From an uncultured Rhodobacter sp. (lineage in GTDB: Bacteria; Pseudomonadota; Alphaproteobacteria; Rhodobacterales; Rhodobacteraceae): a DNA stretch of 15,199 bases. The translations under genes were made by a program, and so were the position numbers. The DNA lies in assembly GCA_937901435.1 (NCBI GenBank), contig CALGTJ010000382.1, forward strand, positions 1 to 15,199. Reading direction: 5' to 3'. The notes under the pieces are model-generated. The model did not search any database. It saw only the letters and a program-made list of their open reading frames with translations, and was not told where the DNA came from. Shown one piece after another: positions 8,205 to 15,199 of the stretch. The first letter of the stretch is position 1. Every line of letters starts with the position of its first letter.

Positions 8205-8558
8205 TTATGACGCATCAATGTTCAGCCCCGGCATACAGGCGGTCGCCAAGGTGCGATCCGGCGAATCCTCGCCCGGTGCCGTGGCCCAACCCGCGTCCAT
8301 CACCGCCTGATAGCGGCTATAGCTGGACGCGGCTTTGATCGCGACCATTTTAGAGGCGCGCGCGGGATCCCTGTCTGACAGCCCCAGACAGACCGGAACC
8401 AATGCGGCAACAACCTCGTCCTCGGCCATTGTTCTGGCCATTTCATCGGCGGATGCGCCGGTGACCCAGCCCCCCCATGAAAAACCGATGATCGAGATTG
8501 CCACTGCGCCAACAATTGCGCCGTAGATGCCGGGTTTTAGCCATTCTGGTAACGTCAT
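8205..8558 (-). CDS. Conserved-looking membrane-anchored hypothetical protein
   Basis: This 117-residue protein has one N-terminal hydrophobic helix (about residues 10-32, IYGAIVGAVAISIIGFSWGG) after a short charged start, followed by a mostly helical periplasmic or cytoplasmic domain with Cys in VPVCLG and ATACMPGL. GGAG about nine bases before the ATG supports the start. The helix is probably an uncleaved anchor or a signal peptide; the GASADEMA region could hold a cleavage site. I do not recognise a named family, although similar short proteins occur in alphaproteobacteria. Its stop codon lies about 50 bases before the preferred start of the repeat protein on the same strand, so the two are probably co-transcribed. 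Confidence 0.7.
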   Translation of the reverse strand: MTLPEWLKPGIYGAIVGAVAISIIGFSWGGWVTGASADEMARTMAEDEVVAALVPVCLGLSDRDPARASKMVAIKAASSYSRYQAVMDAGWATAPGEDSPDRTLATACMPGLNIDAS

Positions 8559-8625
8559 ATTGGGTACTCCAGCGGAGAAAGCGCCGCTTCGCTATGATCA
8601 GCCCGCCCCTGATGAGGCGCGCTGG

Positions 8626-8754
8626 TTACTTGATCTTTTTGCCAGCCACGACGAGCCCGCCTTTGCCAGAATCAGCCGTCGCCAAAACTTTGACTTTTTC
8701 TTGCTTTGGCTTCTTGGCTTCTTTGTTGCCTTTTTTATTATTGCCTTTAGACAT
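8626..8754 (-). CDS. 42-residue Lys-rich MSKGNN-type protein
   Basis: The preferred start is the ATG at 8754, preceded by GAAAGGA seven bases upstream, giving a 42-residue very basic protein beginning MSKGNNKKGNKEAKKPKQEK and ending with a hydrophobic and Lys-rich tail (LVVAGKKIK). An upstream in-frame ATG at 8820 would add 22 unrelated residues. I recognise this MSKGNN..GNKEAKKPK pattern as a small, widely distributed bacterial hypothetical protein with no assigned function. The 15 or so lysines suggest nucleic-acid or ribosome association, which is inference. It is easy to miss because of its size. Confidence 0.75.
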   Translation of the reverse strand: MSKGNNKKGNKEAKKPKQEKVKVLATADSGKGGLVVAGKKIK

Positions 8755-8894
8755 GGTCTTTCCTTTCAGTATGCAAGACTTAAGGTTGCGGGATGCAACG
8801 ATAGCTTGCTGGAAATTCACAAAAGAATGTCAGATATTGCCTTGAAATCTTCGCATTGAATATAGGGTTTCCCCACAGCAAAGCACCAATACGT

Positions 8895-8926
8895 TTGACA
8901 TTTCGAAATCTCACAAAAATTATATG
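8895..8926 (+). promoter_or_regulatory. Promoter-like -35/-10 pair
   Basis: A perfect TTGACA (8895-8900) is followed after 17 bases by AATTAT (8918-8923) or after 20 bases by TATATG (8921-8926). Neither -10 match is strong, and no + strand gene follows, so if active it would drive an unannotated small RNA across 8935-9100, antisense to the end of the cupin gene. It may well be chance in AT-rich DNA. Confidence 0.3.
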
Positions 8927-8929
8927 TTA

Positions 8930-8948
8930 GAAAAGCCCATGGCTTTTC
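8930..8948. terminator. Hairpin, possible terminator of the minus-strand operon
   Basis: GAAAAGCC (8930-8937) and GGCTTTTC (8941-8948) form a perfect 8-base-pair stem with a three-base loop. It lies about 150 bases downstream of the cupin stop on the minus strand. The stem's own A and T tracts give short T-rich ends, but there is no clean T-run after it, so this is a weak terminator candidate and could instead be an operator. Confidence 0.4.
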
Positions 8949-9097
8949 CCGCAACACGGTCCTGTTTTTAAAGGAGGGGGTTACTTCGTTCTGGATTTCA
9001 TTCCAAAACTTGCATCATCACTACAATTATTCCGCCAAGAATGCAAGATAATTTAGAAGCTGCGCATTTTTACTTTGAGAGGCTGGGCAAAGGCAGC

Positions 9098-9430
9098 TTA
9101 GACAAATTCCACTGGTTTTGCCCATTGCAGCAACACCACACAGCCATCCACGGACCAGACGCTATGCTCTGATCCTTCGGGGTTCAGCACCACGTCGCCC
9201 GCCTTATAGGTCCCGGCCTCGTCGCTTTGCGTGCCCTCCAGCACCAGAATCGTTTCCAGCCCCGGATGACGGTGGCGCGGCACCGCAGCCCCGGGCGCAT
9301 AGCGCAGCAGGGCCATTTGCGGGATCTCGCGTTGCAGCCAATGGGCCTCGACACCATCTTTGAAGGGCTCGAACGCCAGATCTTTCCAGCCGCCCTGCAC
9401 AAGTCCGCGCAATACTGTCGCGTTGGTCAT
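9098..9430 (-). CDS. Small single-domain cupin protein
   Basis: This 110-residue protein is a single cupin beta-barrel of the ChrR-like type. The metal-binding residues are H53, H55 and E59 ([15 protein letters not shown]) and H89 (GSEHSVW), a complete first and second cupin motif, so it should bind a divalent metal. There is no signal peptide. Its ATG overlaps the stop of the preceding hydrolase gene as ATGA, making it the last gene of the operon. Cupins include ureide enzymes such as ureidoglycine aminohydrolase and ureidoglycolate lyase, so an enzymatic step on a ureide is a reasonable idea given the neighbours; a sensor or protective role is equally possible. The substrate is unknown. The fold assignment is firm, the role is not. 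Confidence 0.85.
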   Translation of the reverse strand: MTNATVLRGLVQGGWKDLAFEPFKDGVEAHWLQREIPQMALLRYAPGAAVPRHRHPGLETILVLEGTQSDEAGTYKAGDVVLNPEGSEHSVWSVDGCVVLLQWAKPVEFV

Positions 9431-10089
9431 TCTATCGCCTCCAAAATTTGATCCACTGTGGCGGCCCAGCCGACAATGCCGCCCTGTGCCGTGATCATCT
9501 TGATCGCCGCCTCGCGGAAATGCAGGAAATAGCTTTCCGTGGCATCTGTCGCCAGCAAGCAGTCATAGCCGCGATCATTGGCCTCGCGCATGGTGGTTTG
9601 CACGCAGACCTCAGTTGTTACACCCGCAAAGACCAACTGGTGCAGGCCTTTGGCCTCTAGGATCGCGCCAAAGTCCGTGCCGTAGAACGCGCCTTTGCCG
9701 GGTTTGTCGATCACCACTTCGCCCGCGATCGGGTAGAGTTCGGGAATGATATCCGCGCCAGGCTCGCCCGCGATCAGGATGCGCCCCATGGGGCCCGCGT
9801 CACCGATCCGCAAAGAGGGATTGCCCCGATTGCGCTTGGCGTCGGGCAGATCAGACAGGTCGGGTTTGTGACATTCGCGCGTGTGGATCACGGGCAGGCC
9901 AGCGGCGCGAAACCCTGCGATCAGCCGCGCGGTGGCGGGAATGATCGCGCGCAAAAGCGAGACGTCATTGCCAAGGGTCTCGCCAAACCCGCCCGCCTCC
10001 ATAAAGTCGCGCTGCATGTCGATCACGACGAGGCCGGTCGTGGCGGGATCAAAGGGAAAATCAAAAGGCTCGGCCTTGATCTGTTTCAT
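9427..10089 (-). CDS. Isochorismatase-like cysteine hydrolase, triuret hydrolase (TrtA) candidate
   Basis: This 220-residue amidohydrolase belongs to the isochorismatase-like hydrolase family. The catalytic triad is visible: D24 (VVIDMQRDF), K129 ([10 protein letters not shown]) and C162 ([11 protein letters not shown]), plus Q202 (AQGG) aligning with the substrate-binding Gln of biuret hydrolase. It is a clear paralogue of the BiuH-like protein two genes upstream, sharing [13 protein letters not shown], [13 protein letters not shown] and [11 protein letters not shown] segments; by eye the identity is of the order of 40 percent. Published trtA genes are clustered with biuH and show that degree of identity, so triuret to carboxybiuret (then biuret) is the best guess. 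Other amides, such as ureidoacrylate or N-carbamoyl compounds, cannot be excluded. It is joined by ATGA overlaps to the ATPase gene before and the cupin gene after. Isochorismatase activity proper is unlikely. Confidence 0.85.
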   Translation of the reverse strand: MKQIKAEPFDFPFDPATTGLVVIDMQRDFMEAGGFGETLGNDVSLLRAIIPATARLIAGFRAAGLPVIHTRECHKPDLSDLPDAKRNRGNPSLRIGDAGPMGRILIAGEPGADIIPELYPIAGEVVIDKPGKGAFYGTDFGAILEAKGLHQLVFAGVTTEVCVQTTMREANDRGYDCLLATDATESYFLHFREAAIKMITAQGGIVGWAATVDQILEAIE

Positions 10090-11594
10090 GCGTGCCCCGC
10101 CATGAAATGCCCGATCTGTGCCACATCAGCCGTAGCCGCCTCTGTTTCAAAGGCGATCATACCGTCGGACATGACCAGAATGCGGTCGGAAAGCTCCAGA
10201 ATTTCGTCCAGATCCTCGCTGATCAGCAGCACCGCAACGCCCCGGTTGCGTGCCTCGATCAGGCGTTCGCGGATCGCCGTTACAGCCGCGAAATCAAGGC
10301 CAAAGCAGGGGTTGGAGACAATCAGCAAATCCACGTCGCCTGTCAGTTCCCGCGCCAGAACCGCGCGCTGGACATTGCCGCCCGACAGATCAGAAATCCG
10401 CGAGGCGGGTGAGGTGGTCTTGACGTTGAACTGCGAAATGAGGGCCACGGCATTGGCGGCGATCTGTTTACCACTTTTCCAGAAACGCGGCCCACCATCT
10501 GCGTCCCTGTCGAACAGGCGAAAGGCCAGGTTTTCAGCCACGCTCATCCGGGGCGCGCAGGCGTTTTGCAGCGGCTCTTCGGGCAGATAGCGCACATTGT
10601 GGGCCTTGGCCTCGGCGCGGGTGGCGGCGTAGGGCGCGCCCTTGACGCGGATCTCGCCGCCGCTGATCGGGCGCTGACCGGTTAGAATCTCCATCAGTTC
10701 CATCTGACCATTGCCGGAAACGCCCGCAATGCCAAGGATCTCGCCCGCCTGCACCTTGAGATCATCAATCGCGATGGTCTTCAGGCCAGAGCAGTCCTGC
10801 GCGCGAACGTCTTTCAATTCCAGTATCTTATCGCCCAAGCTGCCACTGCGCTTTATGTCGGATTTCTTGGGATCGGCCCCCATCATCATCCGTGCCATGT
10901 CGTCGTGGCTCAGCGCAGACACCGCCCCGCCGCCCGCATGTTTGCCCCGGCGCAACACGGTCACATCATCGGCAAAAGCGGTGACCTCGCGGAATTTATG
11001 GGTGATCATCAGCACCGAAATCGTGCCCGATTGCGTCAGCGCGCGCACATGGCCCAGCACCTCATCCGCCTCGGCGGGGGTCAGGACCGATGTGGGTTCG
11101 TCGAGGATCAGGAAACGGCTGCCAAGGTAAAGCTGTTTCAGGATCTCAAGCTTTTGCTTTTCGCCCGCGGCCAGACGGCTGACCTTTTGATCCAGCGGCA
11201 CCTGAAAGGGCATCTTGGCCATAAAGGTTTCAAGTGCGCACATTTCAGCGACCCAATTAATCACCGCAGGCGCATCGGCGCGGCTGATGACCAGATTTTC
11301 AGCCCCGGTCAGCGAGGGAACCAATGTAAAATGCTGATAGACCATCCCGAGGCCCAGCGATTTGGCCACTTTCGGGTCGGTTACATCAACCTCTTTCTGA
11401 TCGACCAACAGCCCGCCTGTCGTGGCGTGGTAAAACCCCATCATGCATTTCACGAGGGTCGATTTGCCCGCACCGTTTTCACCGAGCAAGGCGTGAAACG
11501 TTCCTGCGCGGATCTTGACGGTGACGTTGTCCAGCGCTGTAAAGCTGCCGAATTTCATCGTCATTCCAACAGCTTCAACCTCTATCGCGCTCAT
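10086..11594 (-). CDS. ABC transporter ATP-binding protein, double domain, BMP/nucleoside type (YufO-like)
   Basis: This 502-residue protein carries two nucleotide-binding domains in tandem and powers the two permeases encoded upstream. Domain 1 is complete: GENGAGKST at 38-46, Q87 (MVYQHF), signature LAAGE at 141-145, Walker B FLILDE at 161-166 and His 199 (MITHK). Domain 2 has a degenerate Walker A (GVSGNGQME, 291-299, lacking Lys), signature LSGGN at 403-407 and an altered Walker B ([12 protein letters not shown]), as is usual in this sugar/nucleoside (COG3845) family, so only one ATP site is probably catalytic. The start is the ATG at 11594, which overlaps the biuH-like stop as ATGA; the frame is open further upstream to 11726, but that part is shadow sequence of the hydrolase gene. 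The gene lies between two hydrolases, separated from its permeases. Confidence 0.93.
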   Translation of the reverse strand: MSAIEVEAVGMTMKFGSFTALDNVTVKIRAGTFHALLGENGAGKSTLVKCMMGFYHATTGGLLVDQKEVDVTDPKVAKSLGLGMVYQHFTLVPSLTGAENLVISRADAPAVINWVAEMCALETFMAKMPFQVPLDQKVSRLAAGEKQKLEILKQLYLGSRFLILDEPTSVLTPAEADEVLGHVRALTQSGTISVLMITHKFREVTAFADDVTVLRRGKHAGGGAVSALSHDDMARMMMGADPKKSDIKRSGSLGDKILELKDVRAQDCSGLKTIAIDDLKVQAGEILGIAGVSGNGQMELMEILTGQRPISGGEIRVKGAPYAATRAEAKAHNVRYLPEEPLQNACAPRMSVAENLAFRLFDRDADGGPRFWKSGKQIAANAVALISQFNVKTTSPASRISDLSGGNVQRAVLARELTGDVDLLIVSNPCFGLDFAAVTAIRERLIEARNRGVAVLLISEDLDEILELSDRILVMSDGMIAFETEAATADVAQIGHFMAGHA

Positions 11595-12268
11595 GGCAGG
11601 GCTGCGATGATCTTGGCGCTGTCGGACACGGACCCAAAGACACCGCCCTGCATCTTGACCATTTTGACGGCGGCGTCGTGATTGCTCTGATCGGTCGCGC
11701 CGCAGCAATCCTCGACCAGCAGGCATTCAAACCCGCGATCATTGGCCTCGCGCATGGTGGTGTGCACGCAAACGTCAGTTGTGATGCCGGTGAGGATCAG
11801 GTTCTCGATCCCGCGCGTGCGCAGCAGCAGTTCCAGATCGGTCGCGCAGAATGACCCCTTGCCGGGTTTGTCGATGATAGGCTCTCCCTCGATCGGGTAA
11901 AGTTCTGGTATGATGTCCCAGCCCGGTTCGCCCCGCACAAGGATCTTGCCGCAGGGCCCCGGATCACCGATCCCCGCGCCGATCTGCTGCGAACGCCAGC
12001 GTTTGTTGGGGGGCAGATCGGCCAAATCGGGACGGTGGCCCTCACGCGTGTGAATGATGTGATAGCCCTTGGCGCGCATCGCCCCCAGCAGCGCCTTGAT
12101 CGGGTCTATCGGCGCGCGGGTCAGGGAAATATCATAGCCCATCGTGTCCACATAGCCGCCCTTTCCACAGAAATCCGTCTGCATGTCGATGATGATCAGC
12201 GCCGTGTTGGCGGCGCGCAGATCACCGTTATAGGGCCAGGGGTAGGGGTCGGAAACAACGGTGGTCAT
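11591..12268 (-). CDS. biuH: Biuret amidohydrolase (BiuH)
   Basis: This 225-residue isochorismatase-like cysteine hydrolase should convert biuret to allophanate and ammonia in the cytoplasm. It matches, nearly throughout, my recollection of the characterised Rhizobium leguminosarum biuret hydrolase: PYPWPYNG...[55 protein letters not shown] and [10 protein letters not shown]. The catalytic triad D28, K134 and C167 and substrate-contact Q207 and F33 fall exactly eight residues before the published D36, K142, C175, Q215 and F41. Both ends are ATGA overlaps, with the formamidase gene upstream and the ATPase gene downstream. No cyanuric acid hydrolase is nearby, so biuret would have to come from outside or from triuret. 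The function is assigned by recalled similarity; I could not align it. Confidence 0.85.
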   Translation of the reverse strand: MTTVVSDPYPWPYNGDLRAANTALIIIDMQTDFCGKGGYVDTMGYDISLTRAPIDPIKALLGAMRAKGYHIIHTREGHRPDLADLPPNKRWRSQQIGAGIGDPGPCGKILVRGEPGWDIIPELYPIEGEPIIDKPGKGSFCATDLELLLRTRGIENLILTGITTDVCVHTTMREANDRGFECLLVEDCCGATDQSNHDAAVKMVKMQGGVFGSVSDSAKIIAALP

Positions 12269-13278
12269 TCTGCCGCCTCCTTGGTCGGGGCAAACATCCG
12301 GGTCGGCGCATCAAATCCGCAAGAGGTGCCGTCTGTCACCTTCACCTCATCCTCCCACGGCAGCACATATTTGCCCGCCGCGAGGTCGGTCATATAGGTA
12401 TAGGGACAGTCCATCGCGCCGCCTTTGACGGCCACATAGCCGCGATGGCCGAATTGATAGATGTTATTCTCGACCCCCCAACCGATGCGCGCCTCTCGTA
12501 CCAGATCGGGGCGCACCTCGGCGGTGATGATCTCGTCCACGCGGCCCGTGGTGCCATGGGCCAGAACGGTGCCGTCAAAGTTGACGATCATGCCTTCGCC
12601 CATGCTGTCAAAGGTGCCGTCGCTGCCGCACATACAGACGTTGGCGGTGACCATCAGATTGCAAAAGCTGTTGGATTGATTGGTAAAACGCCAGCTTTCC
12701 CGGATCGGCGCGGTATAGCCAGCCGTGCGAATCATGATCTCTGCCCCCTTATAGGCGCACTCGCGCGCCATTTCGGGGAACATGCCATCGTGACAGATGA
12801 TAAGGGCGATTTTGCTGCCATTCGGCCCGTCGCAGACCGGAATGCCCATGTCTCCGGGCTCCCACGGTTCGACGGGCACCCAGGGGTGCATCTTGCGGTA
12901 ATACAACTGCACCTCACCCTGATCGTCGATGATGAGGCCGGTGTTATAGGGCATCGCGCCGGGATTGGCCTCCATGATCGAAAAGCAACCCCAGATTTGA
13001 TTGTCGATGCAGGCCTGTTTCAGCGCGGCGACCTCTGGCCCGTCCATGCTGCACATGATCTCTGGAGTGATGTCCATCGACAGCCCGTGCAGCATGTATT
13101 CGGGGAACACCACCAAATCCATATTGCCGTTGTTGCGCCGCGCCTTGCCAACCATCTCGACCACGCGGGCGGTCTGTGCGGTCAGTTCCGCCTTGGTTGT
13201 CACATTGGGCAGTTGCAGTTGCACCATGCCCAGCACAACGCCGTTGTCCGATTTATTCAAACCACCTAAGCCGTTCAT
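12265..13278 (-). CDS. amiF: Formamidase / aliphatic amidase (AmiF-like, nitrilase superfamily)
   Basis: This 337-residue cytoplasmic amidase belongs to the nitrilase superfamily and closely resembles Helicobacter pylori AmiF, which hydrolyses formamide to formate and ammonia. The catalytic residues are E60 (VVFPEY), K129 (YYRKMHPW), C162 (LIICHDG) and the extra active-site Glu at 137 ([10 protein letters not shown]). The region [25 protein letters not shown] and [13 protein letters not shown] are also AmiF-like and favour it over AmiE. The ATG at 13278 follows AAAGGA with good spacing; the frame is open to 13476, but the upstream part reads through the permease gene. The start is 11 bases after the permease stop, and the end overlaps the biuH-like start as ATGA. 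In this operon its true substrate may be another small amide. Confidence 0.88.
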   Translation of the reverse strand: MNGLGGLNKSDNGVVLGMVQLQLPNVTTKAELTAQTARVVEMVGKARRNNGNMDLVVFPEYMLHGLSMDITPEIMCSMDGPEVAALKQACIDNQIWGCFSIMEANPGAMPYNTGLIIDDQGEVQLYYRKMHPWVPVEPWEPGDMGIPVCDGPNGSKIALIICHDGMFPEMARECAYKGAEIMIRTAGYTAPIRESWRFTNQSNSFCNLMVTANVCMCGSDGTFDSMGEGMIVNFDGTVLAHGTTGRVDEIITAEVRPDLVREARIGWGVENNIYQFGHRGYVAVKGGAMDCPYTYMTDLAAGKYVLPWEDEVKVTDGTSCGFDAPTRMFAPTKEAAE

Positions 13279-13289
13279 ATTCGTGTCCT

Positions 13290-14219
13290 TTATTTGGTGA
13301 TGCTCAACTCGCCCGGCGCGCCTTCCATGGCTTTGTTGGGCGAACTTGTCGCGATCAGCAAAGCCAGCGTCAGCACATAGGGCGCGGCGAAAAACAGATA
13401 GTAGCCAGAGGTGACGCCAACCGATTGCAGGGCCGGACCAAGCGCACCCGCGCTGCCAAACAGGATCGCCGCCCAAAAGCAGTTGATCGGGCTCCAGCGG
13501 GCAAAGATAACCAGCGCGACCGCCATCAGGCCTTGACCGGACGAGATACCCTCGTTCCAGCTGCCCGGATAATAGAGCGAGAGATACGCGCCCCCGACAC
13601 CTGCCAGTGCGCCACCTGCCGCCGTGGACAAAAGCCGCACCAGATTGGGATTCAGACCCATGGCGCGCGCCGCATCTGTGCTGTCACCCACCACGCGGAT
13701 CGTCAGGCCAACGCGGGTAGAGCGGAACATCCACGTCATCGCGATCGCCAGAAACAGCCCGAAGATGAACAGCACGTTGATCTGCAAGGCGGCCTGCACC
13801 TGCTCGATTTGCGACCACCAGCCCAAGGGGATCGCTGGCAGATCGGGCGCAACGGGCTGGATGTAGGGCTTGCCGAAAAAGAACGCGAGGCCCATACCCA
13901 GCAGCATCAAAGCGATGCCGATGGCGATGTCATTGACCCCTTTGAACTTGCAGATCCAGCCGTGAAACAGTCCGAACAGTGCGCCCGCAAGGGCAGCGGC
14001 GAGGACGCCGACCCACGCCGAGTCCGTCTCGTAGGCAATCGCATAGCCCGCCATTGCGCCAAAGACCAAAGTGCCCTCTAGCCCCAGATTGATGCGGCCA
14101 GAGCGTTCGGTCAGGCACTCGCCCAGCGAGACGAACAGAAAGGGCGTCGACACCCGGATCGCCCCGCCCAGCATCGCCAGCGGCACGGCCCACATGCCAA
14201 GGTCAGCGGTGGTGCTCAT
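13290..14219 (-). CDS. ABC transporter permease, BMP/nucleoside type (YufQ-like)
   Basis: This 309-residue, highly hydrophobic membrane protein is one of two permeases of a BMP-type importer. Recognisable family segments include LTERSGRINLGLEGTLVFGA near the N-terminus, IRVVGDSTDAARAMGLNP in the middle cytoplasmic loop (the ATPase-coupling region) and GISSGQGLMAVALVIFARW. The ATG at 14219 overlaps the previous permease stop as ATGA and is preferred over a TTG at 14231. Proteins of this class (COG1079) import nucleosides or related compounds with a BMP-type binding protein; the ureide/amide genes downstream suggest a nitrogen-rich substrate here. The small gap to the formamidase gene, 11 bases with AAAGGA, is the only junction in the operon without overlap. 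Confidence 0.92.
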   Translation of the reverse strand: MSTTADLGMWAVPLAMLGGAIRVSTPFLFVSLGECLTERSGRINLGLEGTLVFGAMAGYAIAYETDSAWVGVLAAALAGALFGLFHGWICKFKGVNDIAIGIALMLLGMGLAFFFGKPYIQPVAPDLPAIPLGWWSQIEQVQAALQINVLFIFGLFLAIAMTWMFRSTRVGLTIRVVGDSTDAARAMGLNPNLVRLLSTAAGGALAGVGGAYLSLYYPGSWNEGISSGQGLMAVALVIFARWSPINCFWAAILFGSAGALGPALQSVGVTSGYYLFFAAPYVLTLALLIATSSPNKAMEGAPGELSITK

Positions 14220-15199
14220 GGTTTGACCCAATAGTCAGGGGTGAAAACTCTGAACCGTCCATAGAGAGTCTCGCTTAGCAGGATTGTCACGAAAACAATG
14301 CCTTGCATCACCAGAACGGTCGCGTCAGGCAGGTCCATCCGGCGTTGCACCAACCCCGAAGACGCCTCGAACCCGGCCAGCAGGATCGCCACAGGAATGA
14401 TCGCCAGCGGATTGTGCCGCGCGAGAAACGCCACAAGGATGCCGGTATATCCATAGCCCGACACAAGCGAGCCATTGGCCGATCCGTGGATTGCGGCGAC
14501 CTCGAAATACCCGGCGAGGCCAGCGAATGCGCCACCCAAGGCGGTGAACGATATGATCAGCTTGCCCACGGGCAGACCCTGAATCTGCGCGGCGCGCACA
14601 TTGTCGCCCGCGATGCGCGCGGCAAAGCCCAGCGTCGTACGCTCCATCAGGATCCAGCAGAGGATGCAGGCCAGCACCCCAAAGGCAAAGCCCCAATGCA
14701 CGTCGATGCCGATGGGCATGTCTCCGATGCGCAAGGACGCATCCAGCGGCGCGGTAGAGGGTTTGTTCAGGCTGGTCGGGTCGCGAAACGGCCCTTCGAC
14801 CAGATGATTGAGCAGGGCAATCGCGATATAGGCCAGCAGCAGCGACGAGATCGTCTCGTTCACGCCGCGCTTGAACCGCAGTGCGCCCGCAATGCCGATC
14901 CATGCCCCGCCGATGATCATAGAGGCCAGCACCATGCCCAGAATGGTGACCGGCGTCGGCGCGCCCAGCAAGGCCACGCCCGCGACCGCCGCCGCCAATC
15001 CGCCCAACGCAATTGCGCCCTCGCCGCCGATGATCACCAGCCCCAACCGCGCCGGAAGCGCCACGCAGAGGGCGGCAAACAGCAGCGGCGAGACCCGCGA
15101 CAGCGTGTTCTGCCACGAAAACGCAGAACTGAACCCGGCCTTGTAGACCAGCGCATAGAAATCCACCGGGTTCTTGCCGACCGCGATCAAAAAGACTGA
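14216..15199 (-). CDS. ABC transporter permease, BMP/nucleoside type (YufP-like), 5' partial
   Basis: The frame is open to the right edge of the window, where upstream codons continue a plausible sequence (SVFLIAVGKNPVDFYALV), so the N-terminus is missing and the TTG at 15190 is not taken as the start. At least 327 residues are present; the COG4603 family is usually around 350-370. Family segments: RLGLVIIGGEGAIALGGLAA (an ordered hydrophobic region after the first helices), GFAARIAGDNVRAAQIQGLP (cytoplasmic coupling loop) and GYTGILVAFLARHNPLAIIP. It would pair with the YufQ-like permease. The BMP-family binding protein gene was not seen and is expected upstream of this gene, beyond the edge. 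The stop overlaps the next start as ATGA. Confidence 0.92.
   Translation of the reverse strand, partial: SVFLIAVGKNPVDFYALVYKAGFSSAFSWQNTLSRVSPLLFAALCVALPARLGLVIIGGEGAIALGGLAAAVAGVALLGAPTPVTILGMVLASMIIGGAWIGIAGALRFKRGVNETISSLLLAYIAIALLNHLVEGPFRDPTSLNKPSTAPLDASLRIGDMPIGIDVHWGFAFGVLACILCWILMERTTLGFAARIAGDNVRAAQIQGLPVGKLIISFTALGGAFAGLAGYFEVAAIHGSANGSLVSGYGYTGILVAFLARHNPLAIIPVAILLAGFEASSGLVQRRMDLPDATVLVMQGIVFVTILLSETLYGRFRVFTPDYWVKP

Larger units (their letters stand above)
8755..9097. other. AT-rich non-coding stretch of 343 bases
   Basis: No convincing gene was found here on either strand. It contains the ribosome-binding site and presumably the promoter of the 42-residue protein gene, a promoter-like pair on the + strand, a perfect 8-base-pair hairpin, an AAAGGAGG tract at about 8971-8979 with no start codon at proper spacing, and a looser inverted repeat CTTGCAT (9009-9015) / ATGCAAG (9041-9047). 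The base composition is visibly richer in A and T than the flanking genes. It separates the ureide operon from the cluster of small genes. Confidence 0.7.

Noticed and set aside
10086..10721. Degenerate second Walker A in the ATPase as a sign of decay
   Set aside because: Loss of the Lys and an altered Walker B in domain 2 are normal for this nucleoside/sugar ATPase family; the rest of the gene is intact.
11595..11726. N-terminal extension of the double-domain ATPase frame
   Set aside because: The 44 extra residues are Arg-rich shadow of the biuH-like gene; the ATGA overlap at 11591-11594 gives a normal family start.
9427..12268. Reading the two cysteine hydrolases as isochorismatases of siderophore synthesis
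   Set aside because: No siderophore genes nearby, and the sequence segments match biuret/triuret-type amidohydrolases.
13279..13476. N-terminal extension of the formamidase frame
   Set aside because: It reads through the coding sequence of the YufQ-like permease; the ATG at 13278 has a proper ribosome-binding site and gives the expected family length.
12265..15199. Cyanuric acid hydrolase (AtzD) or allophanate hydrolase within the operon
   Set aside because: No frame in the window shows either; the remaining genes are all accounted for as transporter, amidase, hydrolases and cupin.

Overview
The window looks like chromosomal DNA of an alphaproteobacterium, most likely a marine Rhodobacterales (Roseobacter-type) species. 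This rests on codon use, on recognisable protein types (monomeric isocitrate dehydrogenase, a 42-residue MSKGNN-type Lys-rich protein, a small CxxC zinc ribbon) and on an intergenic GGGGCTCTGCCCC...GATGAAG element of the kind I associate with that order. No tRNA, rRNA, CRISPR array, transposase or phage gene was seen.

Layout. (1) 1-2891, + strand: the 3' part of a periplasmic substrate-binding protein gene, then permease, ATPase and permease of a nitrate/sulfonate/taurine-type (NMT1/SsuBC-like) ABC importer of unknown substrate. A strong hairpin separates the binding-protein gene from the first permease. (2) 2892-3036: an intergenic repeat and an excellent bidirectional terminator serving this operon and the convergent icd gene. 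(3) 3037-6989, - strand: monomeric NADP isocitrate dehydrogenase, whose leader contains two inverted repeats, and a GMC-family alcohol/choline-type dehydrogenase. (4) 7051-8754, - strand: four small or poorly known genes: a zinc ribbon, an exported protein with seven Cys-pair repeats, a membrane-anchored 117-residue protein and a 42-residue Lys-rich protein. (5) 8755-9097: an AT-rich non-coding stretch. (6) 9098-15199, - strand: a tight operon running in from beyond the right edge, with five of its six junctions being 4-base ATGA overlaps.

Operon 6 is the most interesting part. It encodes two permeases and a double-domain ATPase of a BMP-type (nucleoside/YufOPQ-like) ABC importer. Interleaved with these are an AmiF-like formamidase, a biuret amidohydrolase (BiuH) candidate, a paralogous cysteine hydrolase that may be a triuret hydrolase (TrtA-like), and a small cupin. 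The simplest reading is a nitrogen-scavenging system that imports ureides or other amides and strips ammonia from them: triuret to biuret to allophanate, with formamide or a related small amide handled by the amidase. Neither cyanuric acid hydrolase (AtzD) nor allophanate hydrolase is present here. The binding protein of the transporter and the final allophanate step must be encoded elsewhere, possibly just past the right edge.
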